Position numbers and translations under genes: made by a program. Of a DNA stretch of 64,000 nucleotides, positions 23,727-34,858 are shown piece by piece. The notes under the pieces were generated by a model, which saw only the letters and a list, made by a program, of their open reading frames with translations, had not been told where the DNA came from and made no database searches. Source of the stretch: Panax quinquefolius (taxonomy: Eukaryota; Streptophyta; Magnoliopsida; Apiales; Araliaceae); the NCBI GenBank assembly GCA_020205615.1, contig CM035171.1:28753105-28817104 (forward strand). The letters are read 5' to 3'. Each line of letters begins with the position of its first letter. Within the stretch, counting starts at the first letter, position 1.

Positions 23727-23772
23727 GAATATTCGTTTGGTCGTGGAATATTCTTACCGTCGGGGAATATTA
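23727..23772 (+). promoter_or_regulatory. 19-bp-phased GAATATTC cluster, B LTR
   Basis: GAATATTC starts at 23727 and 23746, and GAATATTA at 23765, exactly 19 bp apart, about 150 bp into U3. The 8-mer is a perfect palindrome and fits the GAAnnTTC core of heat-shock elements. Function is inferred only. Confidence 0.5.
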
Positions 23773-24910
23773 AATGCGACTAGTAGCTTGACCTTGTGTG
23801 GGCCCCATACAAAAAAGCGATTGGATGAAGAAAGCGACAAATATAAGTTGTTTAAAATAACTTGGTAGAGTTATTACCGAATTAACTTTGTTGGAATACC
23901 CGGTGGTTAAAACACGATGAATACGTTGTTGCACAAGAGTGCATTTGCAGTATTGCACCAATTATTCAAGGCACTACTCAATAATGGTTACAGTAATTAC
24001 TGTTCAGTATTTTATTTTATTGATTCAATAATTGTTGCGTTGATACTTTATATTGCTATTGTTTCAATAATTGTCATTACACAGTATTTTCCATTATCGG
24101 AGCAATAATTCATATTATCTGAATAATATTATTAGATAACATTATTGATAATGTCTAGAAAGTTTACATCAAGGAGAGGTTTGGTCATCTAATTCATGGC
24201 GTAGGTAAGAGAGATCCTTATTGGAAAGCCCTCTCTATCCTGAAACCTAATTGGTCATCAATAATGTGATTCTCGTAATATTATTTATGAATAATTAATT
24301 ATTGATTTATATGATGAGAAAATATTGATTTTATGAGGATATAGATGGAGAAAATTTTTAATGTGACAATTGTTGAAAATTAATATTTTATATTTTTCTC
24401 GATAAAATAATTCATTTAAATATATTATTTTAATAATATATTAACTATGATATTTTTACAATGAATGTGGGATATATGAGTATATGAGGAGGAAGAGTAT
24501 TTTGTGGCATTAAATGTTTAACACATGTTTTGTGTGTTGGTGGACACAATTATCGAATCGAAATTTGATTATAGCTTGTAAAATCGTCTGTTTGTGAATT
24601 TTGGTCAATTTACATTTGGAATTTGGAAAAACTTTCTTCGCAAAGTTGTAGAGAATTGAATTTCCTATAAAAAGTCCCGAGATTCAATTTTTCGATAAAA
24701 GGGCTATTTATTATGAATTATTGAAGTTCAAATAATTAATTTTTGGGAGTTTTAGTTAATTATTTTGAGAAAAACGTTTTTTGCAACTAAGTTGGCCTCA
24801 CATGTGATTCAAATGAAATGAGATCAGTTGTCTAAGGTGGGCTAAGGAAAATGTGAAAAATATATTAATATTATATTCAATTTTCTACTTTGGTGTTCTA
24901 AGCATTTTCC

Positions 24911-24918
24911 TATAAATA
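24911..24918 (+). promoter_or_regulatory. TATA box of the B 3' LTR
   Basis: TTCCTATAAATAGGGTG lies mid-LTR, followed by CT-rich TTTCTCTCTATTTCTCTCTC leader-like sequence. Confidence 0.75.
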
Positions 24919-26167
24919 GGGTGATTAGGTTAGAATTGAAAATCACACCAGAAACTAAAGTTTCTCTCTATTTCTCTCTCGATATATTGAGCGTATTCTT
25001 GTGAGTATACTTTGAGTGTTGTTATACGGTTCAAGTTCCCTTTCATTTCATATCCCTTTTTTCAACCGTAATCTACCGATCTTTGTGAGGTAAAGAATAT
25101 TATTATTAAAATGATATTATTTCTTTCAATATCATTATGCCGAAGTATTGATCTGGACTTTTAATCAAATTTGGAACTTTTTGTGCCGGAGTTACTATTC
25201 ACGTATACGGCACTATTCACATACACTATTCATATATACGACACTATTCATAGAAAAATAAAATTTTTTCTTTTCGTCCAAAATATCTATTGTGGATACT
25301 AGCTTTGATTGTATCCATGTTTTGATCATTCTTGAATTTTACACCACTATGATTATTTATGAGGTATTTTTGGACATGAAATAGTCAAAATCTGAATCCT
25401 TAATACTTCTTCTTTTGTTTCTTTGGATTCGCTTTTTTCTTTCAAATATTTTTCATCATCCTCAGTCCTAAATGATGATATTACTGAATATCTTTGGCCT
25501 GTAGTACAAAGATGAATGATTTCTTGATGAATATCTTTTGGCCGTAGTGCAAAGATGAACAGGTGTTTAGATGAACATGACCGATCGATGAATATCTTTG
25601 GGCCCAGAGTGCAAAGATGAATATTTGATTCAAGATGAATATTGATTGATGTTACGGGGATAAAATAATGATGATGGACTGTTAAATTCATAGATATTAG
25701 TAGATTTCATCCTCTACGTAACTCTTCTATGAATTAATATTTTTCGCTGCGAATATTGGTCTAAAACTTGTTGTTTAATGTATTCTCTAAGATTTTTTTC
25801 CTGTTGAAGACTAACGATAATTTGTTGTATATTATTTTAGTCATAATATTCTTTATTGGGCTAGTTGAGCTCACCATTTTCCTTTTTGTTCCATTTTTTT
25901 TTTCTCAGGAGGCGAGAATGTAGCGAGTACTAGTCGGGGTATGGAATGAAGGTTCTAGAGAGAGTTGTTTAGTAGTCCTCACCATTTTTGTAAAATAATG
26001 TATCAATAAATGTGATGAGGATTTATTTGGGTATAGATATTGTCTAGAAGATAATATTTGTATTCAAACTCACAGTTTCTTGTTGTAATAATAAAGTTGT
26101 AGTTGTTTCTGTACCGTGTATTGACAACTCAGAATGGGTGATGTATACCTATTTTGGGGGCGTCACA

Positions 26168-26378
26168 GGGTCCACCAATGATTGTGTCGTTGTACGAATA
26201 TTCCCTGTTAAAACGAATATTCCCCACCAATTAAATAATATTATATAACAACTCATGTACTTTTGCAAAATTTATAAATATTACCCACAACTATAACATT
26301 ATATCAATTTCACTCCATAATATTCAAAAATAATATTTATAGAAAATTCATCTTTATTCAAAAAGTTAGGATTTTACA
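26168..26378 (-). mobile_element. Antisense A-like LTR fragment, site of element B insertion
   Basis: Read on the minus strand, this is the first 210 bp or so of an A-like LTR: TGTAAAATCC start at 26378, ATAATGTTATAGTTGTGGG, two GGGGAATATTCG/GGGAATATTCG boxes and CAATCATTGGTGGACCC. It stops at the right end of element B, so B probably inserted in it. No purine tract lies at 26379, so this would be the outer edge of a 5' LTR or a solo LTR. Confidence 0.75.
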
Positions 26379-27658
26379 ACTATGGGGCAATGTTGGGCCC
26401 AGGATATTCAGGCTTATGTTTTATAATGGGTCGGCAGCCCTATGGCGTCATGTGGGCTTGGGCCAGCGGGTGTTTTGGTGAACGGGGGATTTGTGGGTTA
26501 AGGTTCCTAATTCTATTTGATCTCTAGATATGGAAGGTAGTGTTGGGATATAGATAAACTTCCTTAATTCTAGGCGATTTGGTGCAATCCTATTAAGGAA
26601 TGGTTGTTTGGGTGAGAACCGTAATCTGATTCGAAGAAGGATTGCATGAAAGTGGTGAGACCATTATAAACACAAAGCTTTTCTCTGATTCTAAAGTACA
26701 TGCAATTTATTACTTTCCAGCACTAGAGCATTAAGCTTCCATTGTTAACCTTGCTTTAGCCTGTACTAATTATCACACCAGAGCTATATATCCCCCGGCA
26801 GCCCAAGCCGTCAAGTTTGTGCACGTGGACGGATCTTAGCGTTAACAATTATGTTCCATGAACTATTTGTTATCATTTCTAAGGACATTTAATACCCTAA
26901 AAGGAAAATTATATAATATCATAGTTCCGCTTGAAATTATAATCCATCATCAAAGGGTATTAAAAATGACAAAACATAGTCCCTAGAACTAGTTAAATGA
27001 CTAACCGAGGATTAAAATAGTCCGTAGTGACATCAAATTAGTACAAAGAGTCATATTTCACCATTCACTTTTGTAAACAAACATGACTAGTGTTTTCTTG
27101 ATAAAGAATTAAACACTGAATTATAAAAAATGTATCTTAGTACTTAGTAATTGAGAATCAAAGTCTAGACTTATACATATTACCTTCAATGACACAATCC
27201 TCTAGTGCGACACGAGGAAACCATAACAAGACATTTGACATTCTAAGTGTTTCTTTGACAACCTGGAAATTGCATTGTAACAAACATTGAGCATCATTTT
27301 GTTTAAGAATGTTACAAGAATTATTAAGTTGCACGTAGAAGATAAGCTTGCAAAAACCTTCTTACCTTTGAGCCATAGGACATCTTGCTAAGATCTTCAT
27401 GGGTAACTACGGCTCCGTTTGGCTTGTTTCTGAGAATTGAAAGTTGCTCTTCCTGTGAAGTCATTAGAACATGTGTATCCAATAGCAAATAATCATTTTA
27501 GGACACTTCAACACGAACTTTCCATTTTCATCTTAGAACATAAGCTTACAATGACTTTCGTAATTTTGGATGATAAATCCCGATGTATGAAGTTTGAGAC
27601 ACTGATTTTACAAAAGTTTCTGGATTTTAAGACATAAAACCTTCCGACCAGAATGACA
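26379..27658. other. Unassigned non-coding DNA
   Basis: I see no supported gene here. The part to about 26840 is less AT-rich and contains GTGCACGTGGACGGATCTTAG, reminiscent of the end of some plant copia LTRs, but no pair or primer site was found. The remainder is AT-rich with no reading frame of interest. Confidence 0.4.
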
Positions 27659-28300
27659 TTTTAGACACAAACCCCAGTATAGTAGTCATAATATGATACT
27701 ACATCTGTTCCTAAAAGATTGTCGTTTAAGGTTTTGACACATGAATTAAGAAAGTATCATTACCAAGTAAAATTTGTTTGAAATTCCATTACTACCCCTT
27801 TATGGAAAGTTGAAAACTATTTATACAAGGGAAAGAATTTCTTGAGACAATGAGAGAAGGTAAGGGTAATATAGGAAAGTAAATAATTTATTCTTCTTGA
27901 AAATTGTAAACGACAAACTTTTTGAAACAAATTTTTTCTTCTTAAACGACAATCTTTTAAAAACGGAGGGAGTAGTACTCATAATCAATGGCAAAAGTAT
28001 TGATATCTTAGGAACTTTATACACACTATAGTTTCAAACTAAAAATATATATATCTAACTTGAAACCGGCTAAAAAGAAAAAGGCTAAATTATAAATTTC
28101 TCTCTTAAAATTATCAACTAGTTTCAAAATACCCCTTCAATTACGTACCAAAATAAATATTTACCTTGATCTTATCATTGTCATTTAGTGTACATTCTAC
28201 TAATTGGTTGACTTTTCTCAATTTCATGTCACTTGTGTGCTTATCGTGCGTCTATTTAATGAGGATATTTGTCTTAGAAAATACCCAATTCATATACTTC
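27659..28300 (+). repeat. Duplicated segment, copy 1
   Basis: From TTTTAGACACAAACCCCAG to GAAAATACCCAATTCATATA this matches 29669-30336, apart from the MITE each copy holds. Copy 1 lacks about 60 bp present in copy 2 near 30003-30062. Confidence 0.85.
27699..27972. mobile_element. Stowaway-type MITE 1
   Basis: A 274-bp unit flanked by TA (27697-27698 and 27973-27974). The left end CTACATCTGTTCCTAAAAG is a decayed CTCCCTCCGTTCC terminus. The right end AAACGGAGGGAG is its inverted partner. Subterminal AGATTGTCGTTTAAG pairs with TTAAACGACAATCTTTT. There is no coding capacity. Confidence 0.85.
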
Positions 28301-28515
28301 ATTTATTCCTTAATATAGGTCGTTTTAGACATGTGCACAAAAATTAAGGTATTGATTGAAAAGCATTAACTATACTATCAATTGTCTATAATATCCTTCA
28401 CCTCACTTATCTCATAATGAAAGAGTTTTATTGGGAGAATGAGAGAAAGACTTAAGAGTATAGGATAATGATAAATATGGATCAAAAAATTAGTTGGAGT
28501 AATAAGGGGCAATTT
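28297..28515. mobile_element. MITE-like remnant, copy 1 side
   Basis: It begins CTTCATTTATTCCTTAATA, followed by TAGGTCGTTTTAGAC, as in plant MITEs with TCCGTTCC...AGTCGTTTT ends. The opposite end is not clear. It starts exactly where the duplicated segment diverges from copy 2. Confidence 0.4.
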
Positions 28516-28559
28516 GGAAAAATAGTGATCAATTCTCCTAGATAACCACAAACGACAAA

Positions 28560-28725
28560 AAATATTTATTTTATTTTATTGACCTGTGGGCATTTTTTAT
28601 TTTATTTTACATGTGTTGAACTTAATCCCAAAAATTATGTTGATGCACAAATTTGAACCCAAGACCTCTAGTCTGGAATATTGATCCAATGATCACCTGA
28701 GCACATGGACCTAGTTGTTATATTT
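28560..28725 (-). mobile_element. Candidate tRNA-derived SINE
   Basis: On the minus strand a Pol III-like A box (GTGCTCAGGTGATC, 28691-28705) and a B box (GGGTTCAAATTTG, 28651-28663) lie about 30-40 nt apart in the right order. An A-rich tail of AATAAAATAAAATAAA type follows at the low-coordinate end. No flanking duplication was established, and the right edge abuts the (ATT)n tract. Confidence 0.4.
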
Positions 28726-28732
28726 TGCAAGG

Positions 28733-28799
<67 letters not shown>

Positions 28800-28818
28800 G
28801 TACTATTATTATTATGAC

Positions 28819-28854
<36 letters not shown>

Positions 28855-28955
28855 TATTGTTTTTATTATTATTATTATTAGTACAATTATTATTATTATT
28901 ATGACTGTTATTATTATTATTGTTGTTGTTATTATTATTATTAGTACTATTATTA

Positions 28956-28992
<37 letters not shown>

Positions 28993-29070
28993 GTTATTAC
29001 TATTATTACTTTTATTGTTATTATTATTATTAGTAGTAGTACTATTATTATTATTATTATTATTATTATC
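28733..29070. repeat. (ATT)n microsatellite, about 340 bp
   Basis: Almost pure ATT triplets with occasional GTA, GAC, GTT and GTC variants. It gives long meaningless isoleucine- and leucine-rich frames. Confidence 0.98.
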
Positions 29071-29084
29071 ATCTTAATTTAAGG

Positions 29085-29668
29085 CAACATGTTAATAGTC
29101 ATTGTAAAAAGTTGTATAAACTATGCAACGAAAATAAAAATTGTTGCCAATGAATGTGGTCCATATTAGGCAACGAAATATAGCAACAAAAATTTTTTTG
29201 TTGCCCACGATGAGAAGAAATCAAGTGGGTGGAAATTTTGCAACGAATTTTGTTTCCAAAATTTGCAACTACTTATGAATTTCGTTGCAAAAAGTGAAAG
29301 CCTGACACGATCTGCAACGAAGGACACGTTTCGTTGCTAAACATACACTTTTAGCAACGACTTATAAAGTCGTTGCCTGAAAAATCGTTGCTAAAGCCCC
29401 ATTTTTAGCAACAAAAAAACTTTCGTTGGCCACGATGACGGGAAATCAAGTGGCCGAAAATATTGCAACAAATTTGTAACAAGTTTTTTTCTCGCCAATG
29501 AATTAGCAACGAAATTTTGCAACGACTTATGAATTTCTTTGCAAAAAGTGAAAGCCTAACACAATCTGCAACGAAGGAAAAATTTCGTAGCTAAACATAT
29601 ACTTTTAGCAACGACTTATAAAGTCGTTGTCCGAAAAATCGTTGCTAAAGACCCATTTTTTTGTAGTG
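29085..29668. mobile_element. CACTA-type transposon end with subterminal repeats
   Basis: The right edge TTTTTTTGTAGTG is the reverse complement of CACTACAAAAAAA, the CACTA terminus. Inside are many GCAACGA/TCGTTGC subterminal motifs on both strands. A block of about 240 bp is tandemly duplicated (29170-29400 and 29401-29660): both carry CCACGATGA, TTTTAGCAACGACTTATAAA and AAAAATCGTTGCTAAAG. No transposase and no matching left end were seen, so this is a fragment or a non-autonomous element. Confidence 0.6.
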
Positions 29669-30336
29669 TTTTAGACACAAACCCCAGTATAGTAGTCATA
29701 TTATGATACTCCCTCCGTCCCTATTTAAATGACGTTTTAGACTTTTTTATTTGTCCCTAATTATTTGACGTTTGCTCAAATCTTGGAGAATTAATGATAA
29801 TTTTTCCAAAAATATCCCTCATTACTCTATCTTTTTTTTGGGTACTTTAAACTCATTAATGATTTAAGGGTATTATAGACAATTGAGTACTATATTTAAT
29901 GTTTTTCAATCATTATCTTAATGGGTGTGCTCATCTCTAAAAGGTCATTTAAATAGGGACGGAGGGAGTAGTACTCATAATCAATGACAAAAGTATTAAT
30001 ATCTTAAAATATCAATACATATCTATATAGAGAGTTAATTAGAGAAACTATTATTAATGCTATAATGAACTTTATACACTATATAGTTTCAAACTAAAAA
30101 TATATATCTCTAACTTGAAACCGGCTAAAAAGAAAAAGGCTGAATTATAAATTTCTCTCTCAAAATTATCAACTAGTTTCAAAATAGCCCTTCAATTACG
30201 TACCAAAATAAATACTTGTCTTCTTATCATTGTCATTTAGTGTACATTCTACTAATTGGTTGACTTTTCTCAATTTCATGTCACTTGTGTGCTTATCGTG
30301 CGTTTATTTTGTCTTAGAAAATACCCAATTCATATA
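29669..30336 (+). repeat. Duplicated segment, copy 2
   Basis: It matches copy 1 (27659-28300) from TTTTAGACACAAACCCCAG onward and starts immediately after the CACTA-type end. It holds a different MITE at the same TA site. Confidence 0.85.
29709..29968. mobile_element. Stowaway-type MITE 2
   Basis: A 260-bp unit flanked by TA (29707-29708, 29969-29970). Termini CTCCCTCCGTCCC and GGGACGGAGGGAG are perfect inverted repeats extended by TATTTAAATGAC and GTCATTTAAATA. Its interior is unrelated to MITE 1. No coding capacity. Confidence 0.92.
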
Positions 30337-30468
30337 AGTCATTTTAGAAGGATTTTTTTTTCTATTATATAAGAAGTTTTACATATATTTAGGAGAAAAA
30401 GAATAATATTTTTCTATTTTATCCCTAAAAAATAGAGTAATTGCTGAGAGAAGAGGAAACGACTTATA
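30333..30468. mobile_element. Short MITE-like inverted repeat
   Basis: TATAAGTCATTTT at the left and GAAACGACTTATA at the right form imperfect terminal inverted repeats around about 110 bp of AT-rich DNA. The outer CTCCCTCC-type bases are missing. Confidence 0.5.
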
Positions 30469-30839
30469 CAATGGAAATGAAGAGGTATTTTAAATCCCAT
30501 ATGATATATAATACAGTCTAGCATTCAAGCATGCCACCAAACTACATTCGTTAGAATCCCATAATGGAGTTTACTTCATGACTGAACCAAAAGCCATTAT
30601 GGGATCAAAGCTAAACATGGCTAATAAACAAACAATTGAAAGATGAAAGATAGAAACGATCAAACCCAATTGCTGATTATAATCCACTATTAACGTTCAA
30701 ATCCTCATATAAATCTAGCAAAATACTAATAAATATCCACAATGATAGAAAATCCCAAGAAGGATTAGAAAAGTAGAGTTTAGGCTTCCTTCTAAGTTGG
30801 AATATCTCTCAGAGTGTAAACCCTAGTTACGAAAAATGA

Positions 30840-31394
30840 AAATACGTAAAACTGAATAATGATCTGTCTGACACCAGTCAGAAAATCGTTTTAAATCAAT
30901 TCCAACCCTTTTAATTAAAAATTAAAATAAAACAAATCATAGCTTGACTAGCATCGCAGCGCTGGCAAGCTTCTCCCCAAAGTGTGTAACTTGCGATTGT
31001 GTAATGTTGTCCAAATTGGGTGTGCTTCAATGAAAGGCCATCCCCAAACTTGTCCTACCGCGCGGCTTCTGCAACTTTGAGTTCTGGTTCTGCTGCTGCA
31101 ACTGATCTATTCCTTTGCTCCTTCCTTTGTCCATCCACGCTTAGTCTTTTACTCCACTTGATCCTCATGCCACGCATATCCCAGCTTGTGCCTCACTTCA
31201 AGCGTCCATTCGCCTCGTGCCTTCTAATTCCACCAAATTAGGCCGTTTTCCTGTACTTTTTCACCAAAAGGAGTTTTAAGTAAATGCAATACAAAATAAC
31301 ATGGAATGCAACTAAAAACACACTAAAATGTACTTGAGATGGGCATAGTTCGCGTGAATTGGTATTTAATAAGTAGGTGTAAAACCCACTTATC
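30840..31394 (-). mobile_element. Possible Athila-like LTR fragment
   Basis: On the minus strand the edge at 31394 reads TGATAAGTGGGTTTTACACC, like the TGATAAGTGGATTTAATA start of the Athila LTR at 55148. Both are followed by similarly organised sequence (ACAAAATAACATGGAATGC versus ACATAAAATAACATGAAAC). There is no purine tract beyond the edge, which suggests a solo or truncated LTR. The other edge was not found. Reading frames inside are not supported as genes. Confidence 0.35.
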
Positions 31395-31562
31395 AATGCA
31401 CAACAATATAAACATCAATCGTCCATATATTGACACATACAGCAAACTAGTATATAAACCTTTAAAAACCAATATGAATTGAATAAATATAAACAAATAT
31501 AATATTTATGTAACATACAGACATCCAAAGAATGAATATAAAAGTACAAGATTCATAAATAA

Positions 31563-31890
31563 CTACAAAACAACACTAAGTCGGTCGTCATACATCATTG
31601 TCCAAATTAGTTTCTCCTTGATCACCTTATAATTAACAAAATAATAAAATAAGTTACAATATAGTATATATGTTGATACTGGTATTACGACAATATACAA
31701 TAAATTAAACACAACAATATATATATATATAAGTCACTAATTTGATTGTAATAAATAAGATTGATTACCTCATCGTCATCCCCATGCTGTGATTTTGCTG
31801 CTGCCGCCACTGCATCAGCTAACTCCTCAGGACTCAGAGCCGCCAGATGCCAGCCCAGTATATGAAGAAGATCGCGATCTCGACATATAG
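31563..31890 (-). pseudogene. Truncated two-exon gene 3' end, unrecognised
   Basis: Minus-strand exon 31769-31890 is open for 40 codons and reads ICRDRDLLHILGWHLAALSP, then EELADAVAAAAKSQHGDDDE. Its base composition is clearly richer in G and C than the flanks. It ends GATGAG followed by GTAATC, a good donor. An AT-rich intron of about 130 bp ends ATTATAAG before a second exon that closes with a stop at 31563-31565 (phase 0 gives VIKEKLIWTMMYDDRLSVVL). The 5' side is cut by LTR-like sequence starting at 31895. I do not recognise the family; the acidic, alanine-rich C terminus could belong to a host gene or a DNA-transposase. Confidence 0.3.
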
Positions 31891-31894
31891 CTCT

Positions 31895-31977
31895 TGTAAG
31901 AACCCGAATTTTTAGAAAATATTAAAATAAGAATTTAGTAAATAAAATTCTTAAGCTATTTAAGGGTTCGAATAAGA

Positions 31978-32042
<65 letters not shown>

Positions 32043-33493
32043 AAGGTATGTAGTATTGTGTTACATAGGGTAATATGAGCTATGTAATAAGTGATGTGTT
32101 TAATATATATATATATATATATATATCATTATTATATATTTGTTATAAATTGTAGAGATGAATTAGTAAAGAAGATGGGTAGAAATTTATCTATCGATAT
32201 TACATAATTTATGTGAAATTATTTTATCATAATAAGTCGGTGACATTAAATATCTTTGATAATCACCAATTCCTTGAGTATATGTACGAGTAAGTATCAA
32301 GTCTAAGGCAGTGCAATCGTACCCTTTAATGGTGGATGTATATGAGTTGGGCTAAACAATTCCTTCAGAGAGTGGATGTATATACGAATTAGTAACCGAT
32401 CTAACTCAGTGTGAAAGCAGTGTAGACGAGACGGAAACCAATTTGTTGGTTGTTTGTGGGAAACCACTCAGTGTCCTATATTGAATACTATTAAAGACTC
32501 GATGTGTGCTAGGTTTGGACTTGTATATATGTACGTTGTTAACGAGAGAAGAAAGTCGATATATCTTTAGATAAATATTGGTTAGAGATTTATTGACTAA
32601 TTAATATTGGGATATGGATAAATGTATAGATTAAAGAAAGAAGAGTTGAACTTGAAGTTTAATCTCTAAATTATTGAAGAATGTAGTCATTGAAGATTCA
32701 TTTTGGTTAGTATAATGAGATAGCATGTATGGAGCGTGTTAAAGGATTTGCGAGTTAAGTTCTATTTTTATTGAAGCATAACATGTATCAAGGTCCTAAC
32801 TTAAGGGTGGCGCACGCATACTCTCAAGCCTAAGACCAAAGACGCAGACTTGGCTTTACGTAGATAGTTCATGATGAGTTTGTGTAATCTGATGAGTTGT
32901 GTAATTTGAACTATATGAATTGTATATTAGTGATAAATATGTTATCATATGGGTCATATTTGATATTTATAGTGTCCATGAATGAATTGAGATAGCAAAG
33001 CATGAATTGAATGAGAGTTAGTTATAAAAATTAACTAAACAAGAATAAATATTAGTTACCTTAAATTAAGTGAAAAATTATATTATGGAATAATATAATT
33101 TAAGTATAAAGCCTTGTGTGGCAGTGGCGTGATATTAAATTGAATAGAAAGGATTAATTCACTTACATAAGACGATGAATTATTATATGTGTTTAACATA
33201 AGAGGATGAAAGGAATATGTTAATTTGATATTTTAAATATATTACATAATATTGTAATATTTGATGGATAAGTGATTAACAAAAGGAAGTATCAATATAA
33301 TTATAAATGAATATTTGTTAGAGATGGAGGGATTAGATTAACACTTAAGATGTGGCTGAATATAAAGATGGAATAAGTTGTCTTGGGACAATCACATAAT
33401 TATACGTATAGTGTATAATTTAAATAATTAATAGAGTATATATTAATTATTTTAAGTGTAAGGTGAGCTAAATAATTTAGCATTAAGGTAAGG
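31895..33493 (+). other. LTR-like non-coding sequence
   Basis: It begins TGTAAGAACCCGAATTTTTAG, resembling the TGTAAGACCCCGAA starts of the Tekay LTRs here, and runs without coding potential to the next LTR start at 33494. It may be an older LTR; no second copy or primer site was found. Confidence 0.4.
31978..32039. repeat. (TA)n(TG)n microsatellite
   Basis: About 11 TA units followed by about 19 TG units. A second, pure TA tract lies at 32104-32127. Confidence 0.97.
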
Positions 33494-34079
33494 TGTGACA
33501 CCTAAATCTTATATTAAATAAATATTAAAATAATGTGAAATTGGAGAAAAGCCAAACGTGACCTAGACCCCTAATATTTTATTATAGAAATAATTAGATT
33601 GAGTTATATATAACTCTAGTAAATGAGATAAATGAGTCTCGTGTGGTCTGAGTATTAAAGTTAAACTGGACTGAAGGTTTAACTGAAATTATTAAAAGAG
33701 AATTAAGGGAAAGATAACAAATGATTGATATTGATCATTGTGATATTTATATGTATTAGGAAATAATGGGTTAGGAATACCCAATTGAATTATAATTAGC
33801 CCAATTAAAATATTATTTGATTAATGTACATGAGGTACATTATATTATGTATTGGTGTATATTTAAAATATAAGTATACTGCTTGTATGTGGTTAGATAC
33901 ATATATATGCGTATATATGTGCCCATAACATAATTTAATGTAGCAATATTGATCTAGGAAAATTTACTAGATGAGCCAAATTGCTAAAGTGCTGAGTTAT
34001 AAGCTTTTGTCCCAATTAGAGAGTCTCATTTCTCTCATACACATGAATAGACCATTGGCCTATCCCCCCAATTAGAGAG
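33494..34079 (+). mobile_element. LTR F, left fragment
   Basis: It starts TGTGACACCTAAATC, a typical plant Ty3/gypsy LTR start similar in style to E at 61251 (TGTGACGATCGAG). It ends at CCCCAATTAGAGAG, where element G begins. The right flank of G (ATAGAGGTGATG) appears to continue it, with TAGAG shared across the junction. Confidence 0.6.
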
Positions 34080-34858
34080 TGTCTAATTTTCTTATAATTA
34101 TTATTCTATTTAATAAATGGTTCAATTGATAAAAGGTTAAAGTTAAGGGCGATATTTGAAAATTTTGCAAAGTAAGCAAGTTGATATAAAATATTCGTTG
34201 TGTCGGGAAATATTCAATTGGTCGGGGAATATTTGTTTTAACAGGGAATATTCGTACGACGGTACAATCATTGGTGGACCCCACACCGGAAGTATTGTCG
34301 TAGTTAGAAAACGACAGAAATATCTTTTTATAAAAATAACGGCTAAAGTTTTACCGTTAACTGTTGAACTACCGTGGTAAAAGTTTAGTATGTCTGGCGT
34401 GGTTGCATAGTAGCACACGGTATTGATTATTGATGCTTACGTAAGAAGCCACTCAGTTTACTCAATTATTGCTACAGTAATTGTTGCATAGTATCTCACG
34501 TTATTTGATTCAATTATTGTCACAGTATCATCTGCATAATATTTTATATTGTTAAATCAATAATTGAGACAACAAAGTTATTCATATTATTATTTGCATA
34601 TTGACAATGTACAGAAAGTTACGTCGAGGAGAGGTTTGGTCACCTAATCAATTGCGGCATGATAGGGAGAAATCCTTATTGAAAAGCCCCCTCTTTCCTG
34701 GGAATGATCTGGTTGTTAAATATTGTGAGTTATAATATTAGTGATGAATAATTGTTGAAGTATTAAGAATGTGTTTATTGAAGATAAGTGAATTACAAAA
34801 GTTAGAGGGGAATAATGCAAACTTGAAAAACTTTAGGGGTACCAAAGTGTAATAAGTT

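Larger units (their letters stand above)
23576..26167 (+). mobile_element. Element B 3' LTR
   Basis: The LTR is about 2.59 kb and runs from TGTAAGACCCC (after the purine tract GAAAGGGGAGGT) to TTTTGGGGGCGTCACA. It contains GAATATT palindromes at 23727, 23746 and 23765, a TATA box at 24911, ACTATTCAC repeats near 25190-25250, and three or so copies of an ATCTTTGGCC...GTGCAAAGATGAA module at 25487-25630. The last 490 bp match 1089-1581. Confidence 0.9.

Noticed and set aside
26780..26860. Copia LTR end suggested by GTGCACGTGGACGGATCTTAG
   Set aside because: Only a short resemblance. No paired LTR, primer site or coding remnant was found nearby.
28715..29077. 120-codon Ile/Leu-rich frame
   Set aside because: Translation of the (ATT)n microsatellite.
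31020..31241. 73-codon plus frame, Ser/Leu-rich
   Set aside because: Lies in the Athila-like LTR fragment on the opposite strand. Short, with no splice or promoter context.
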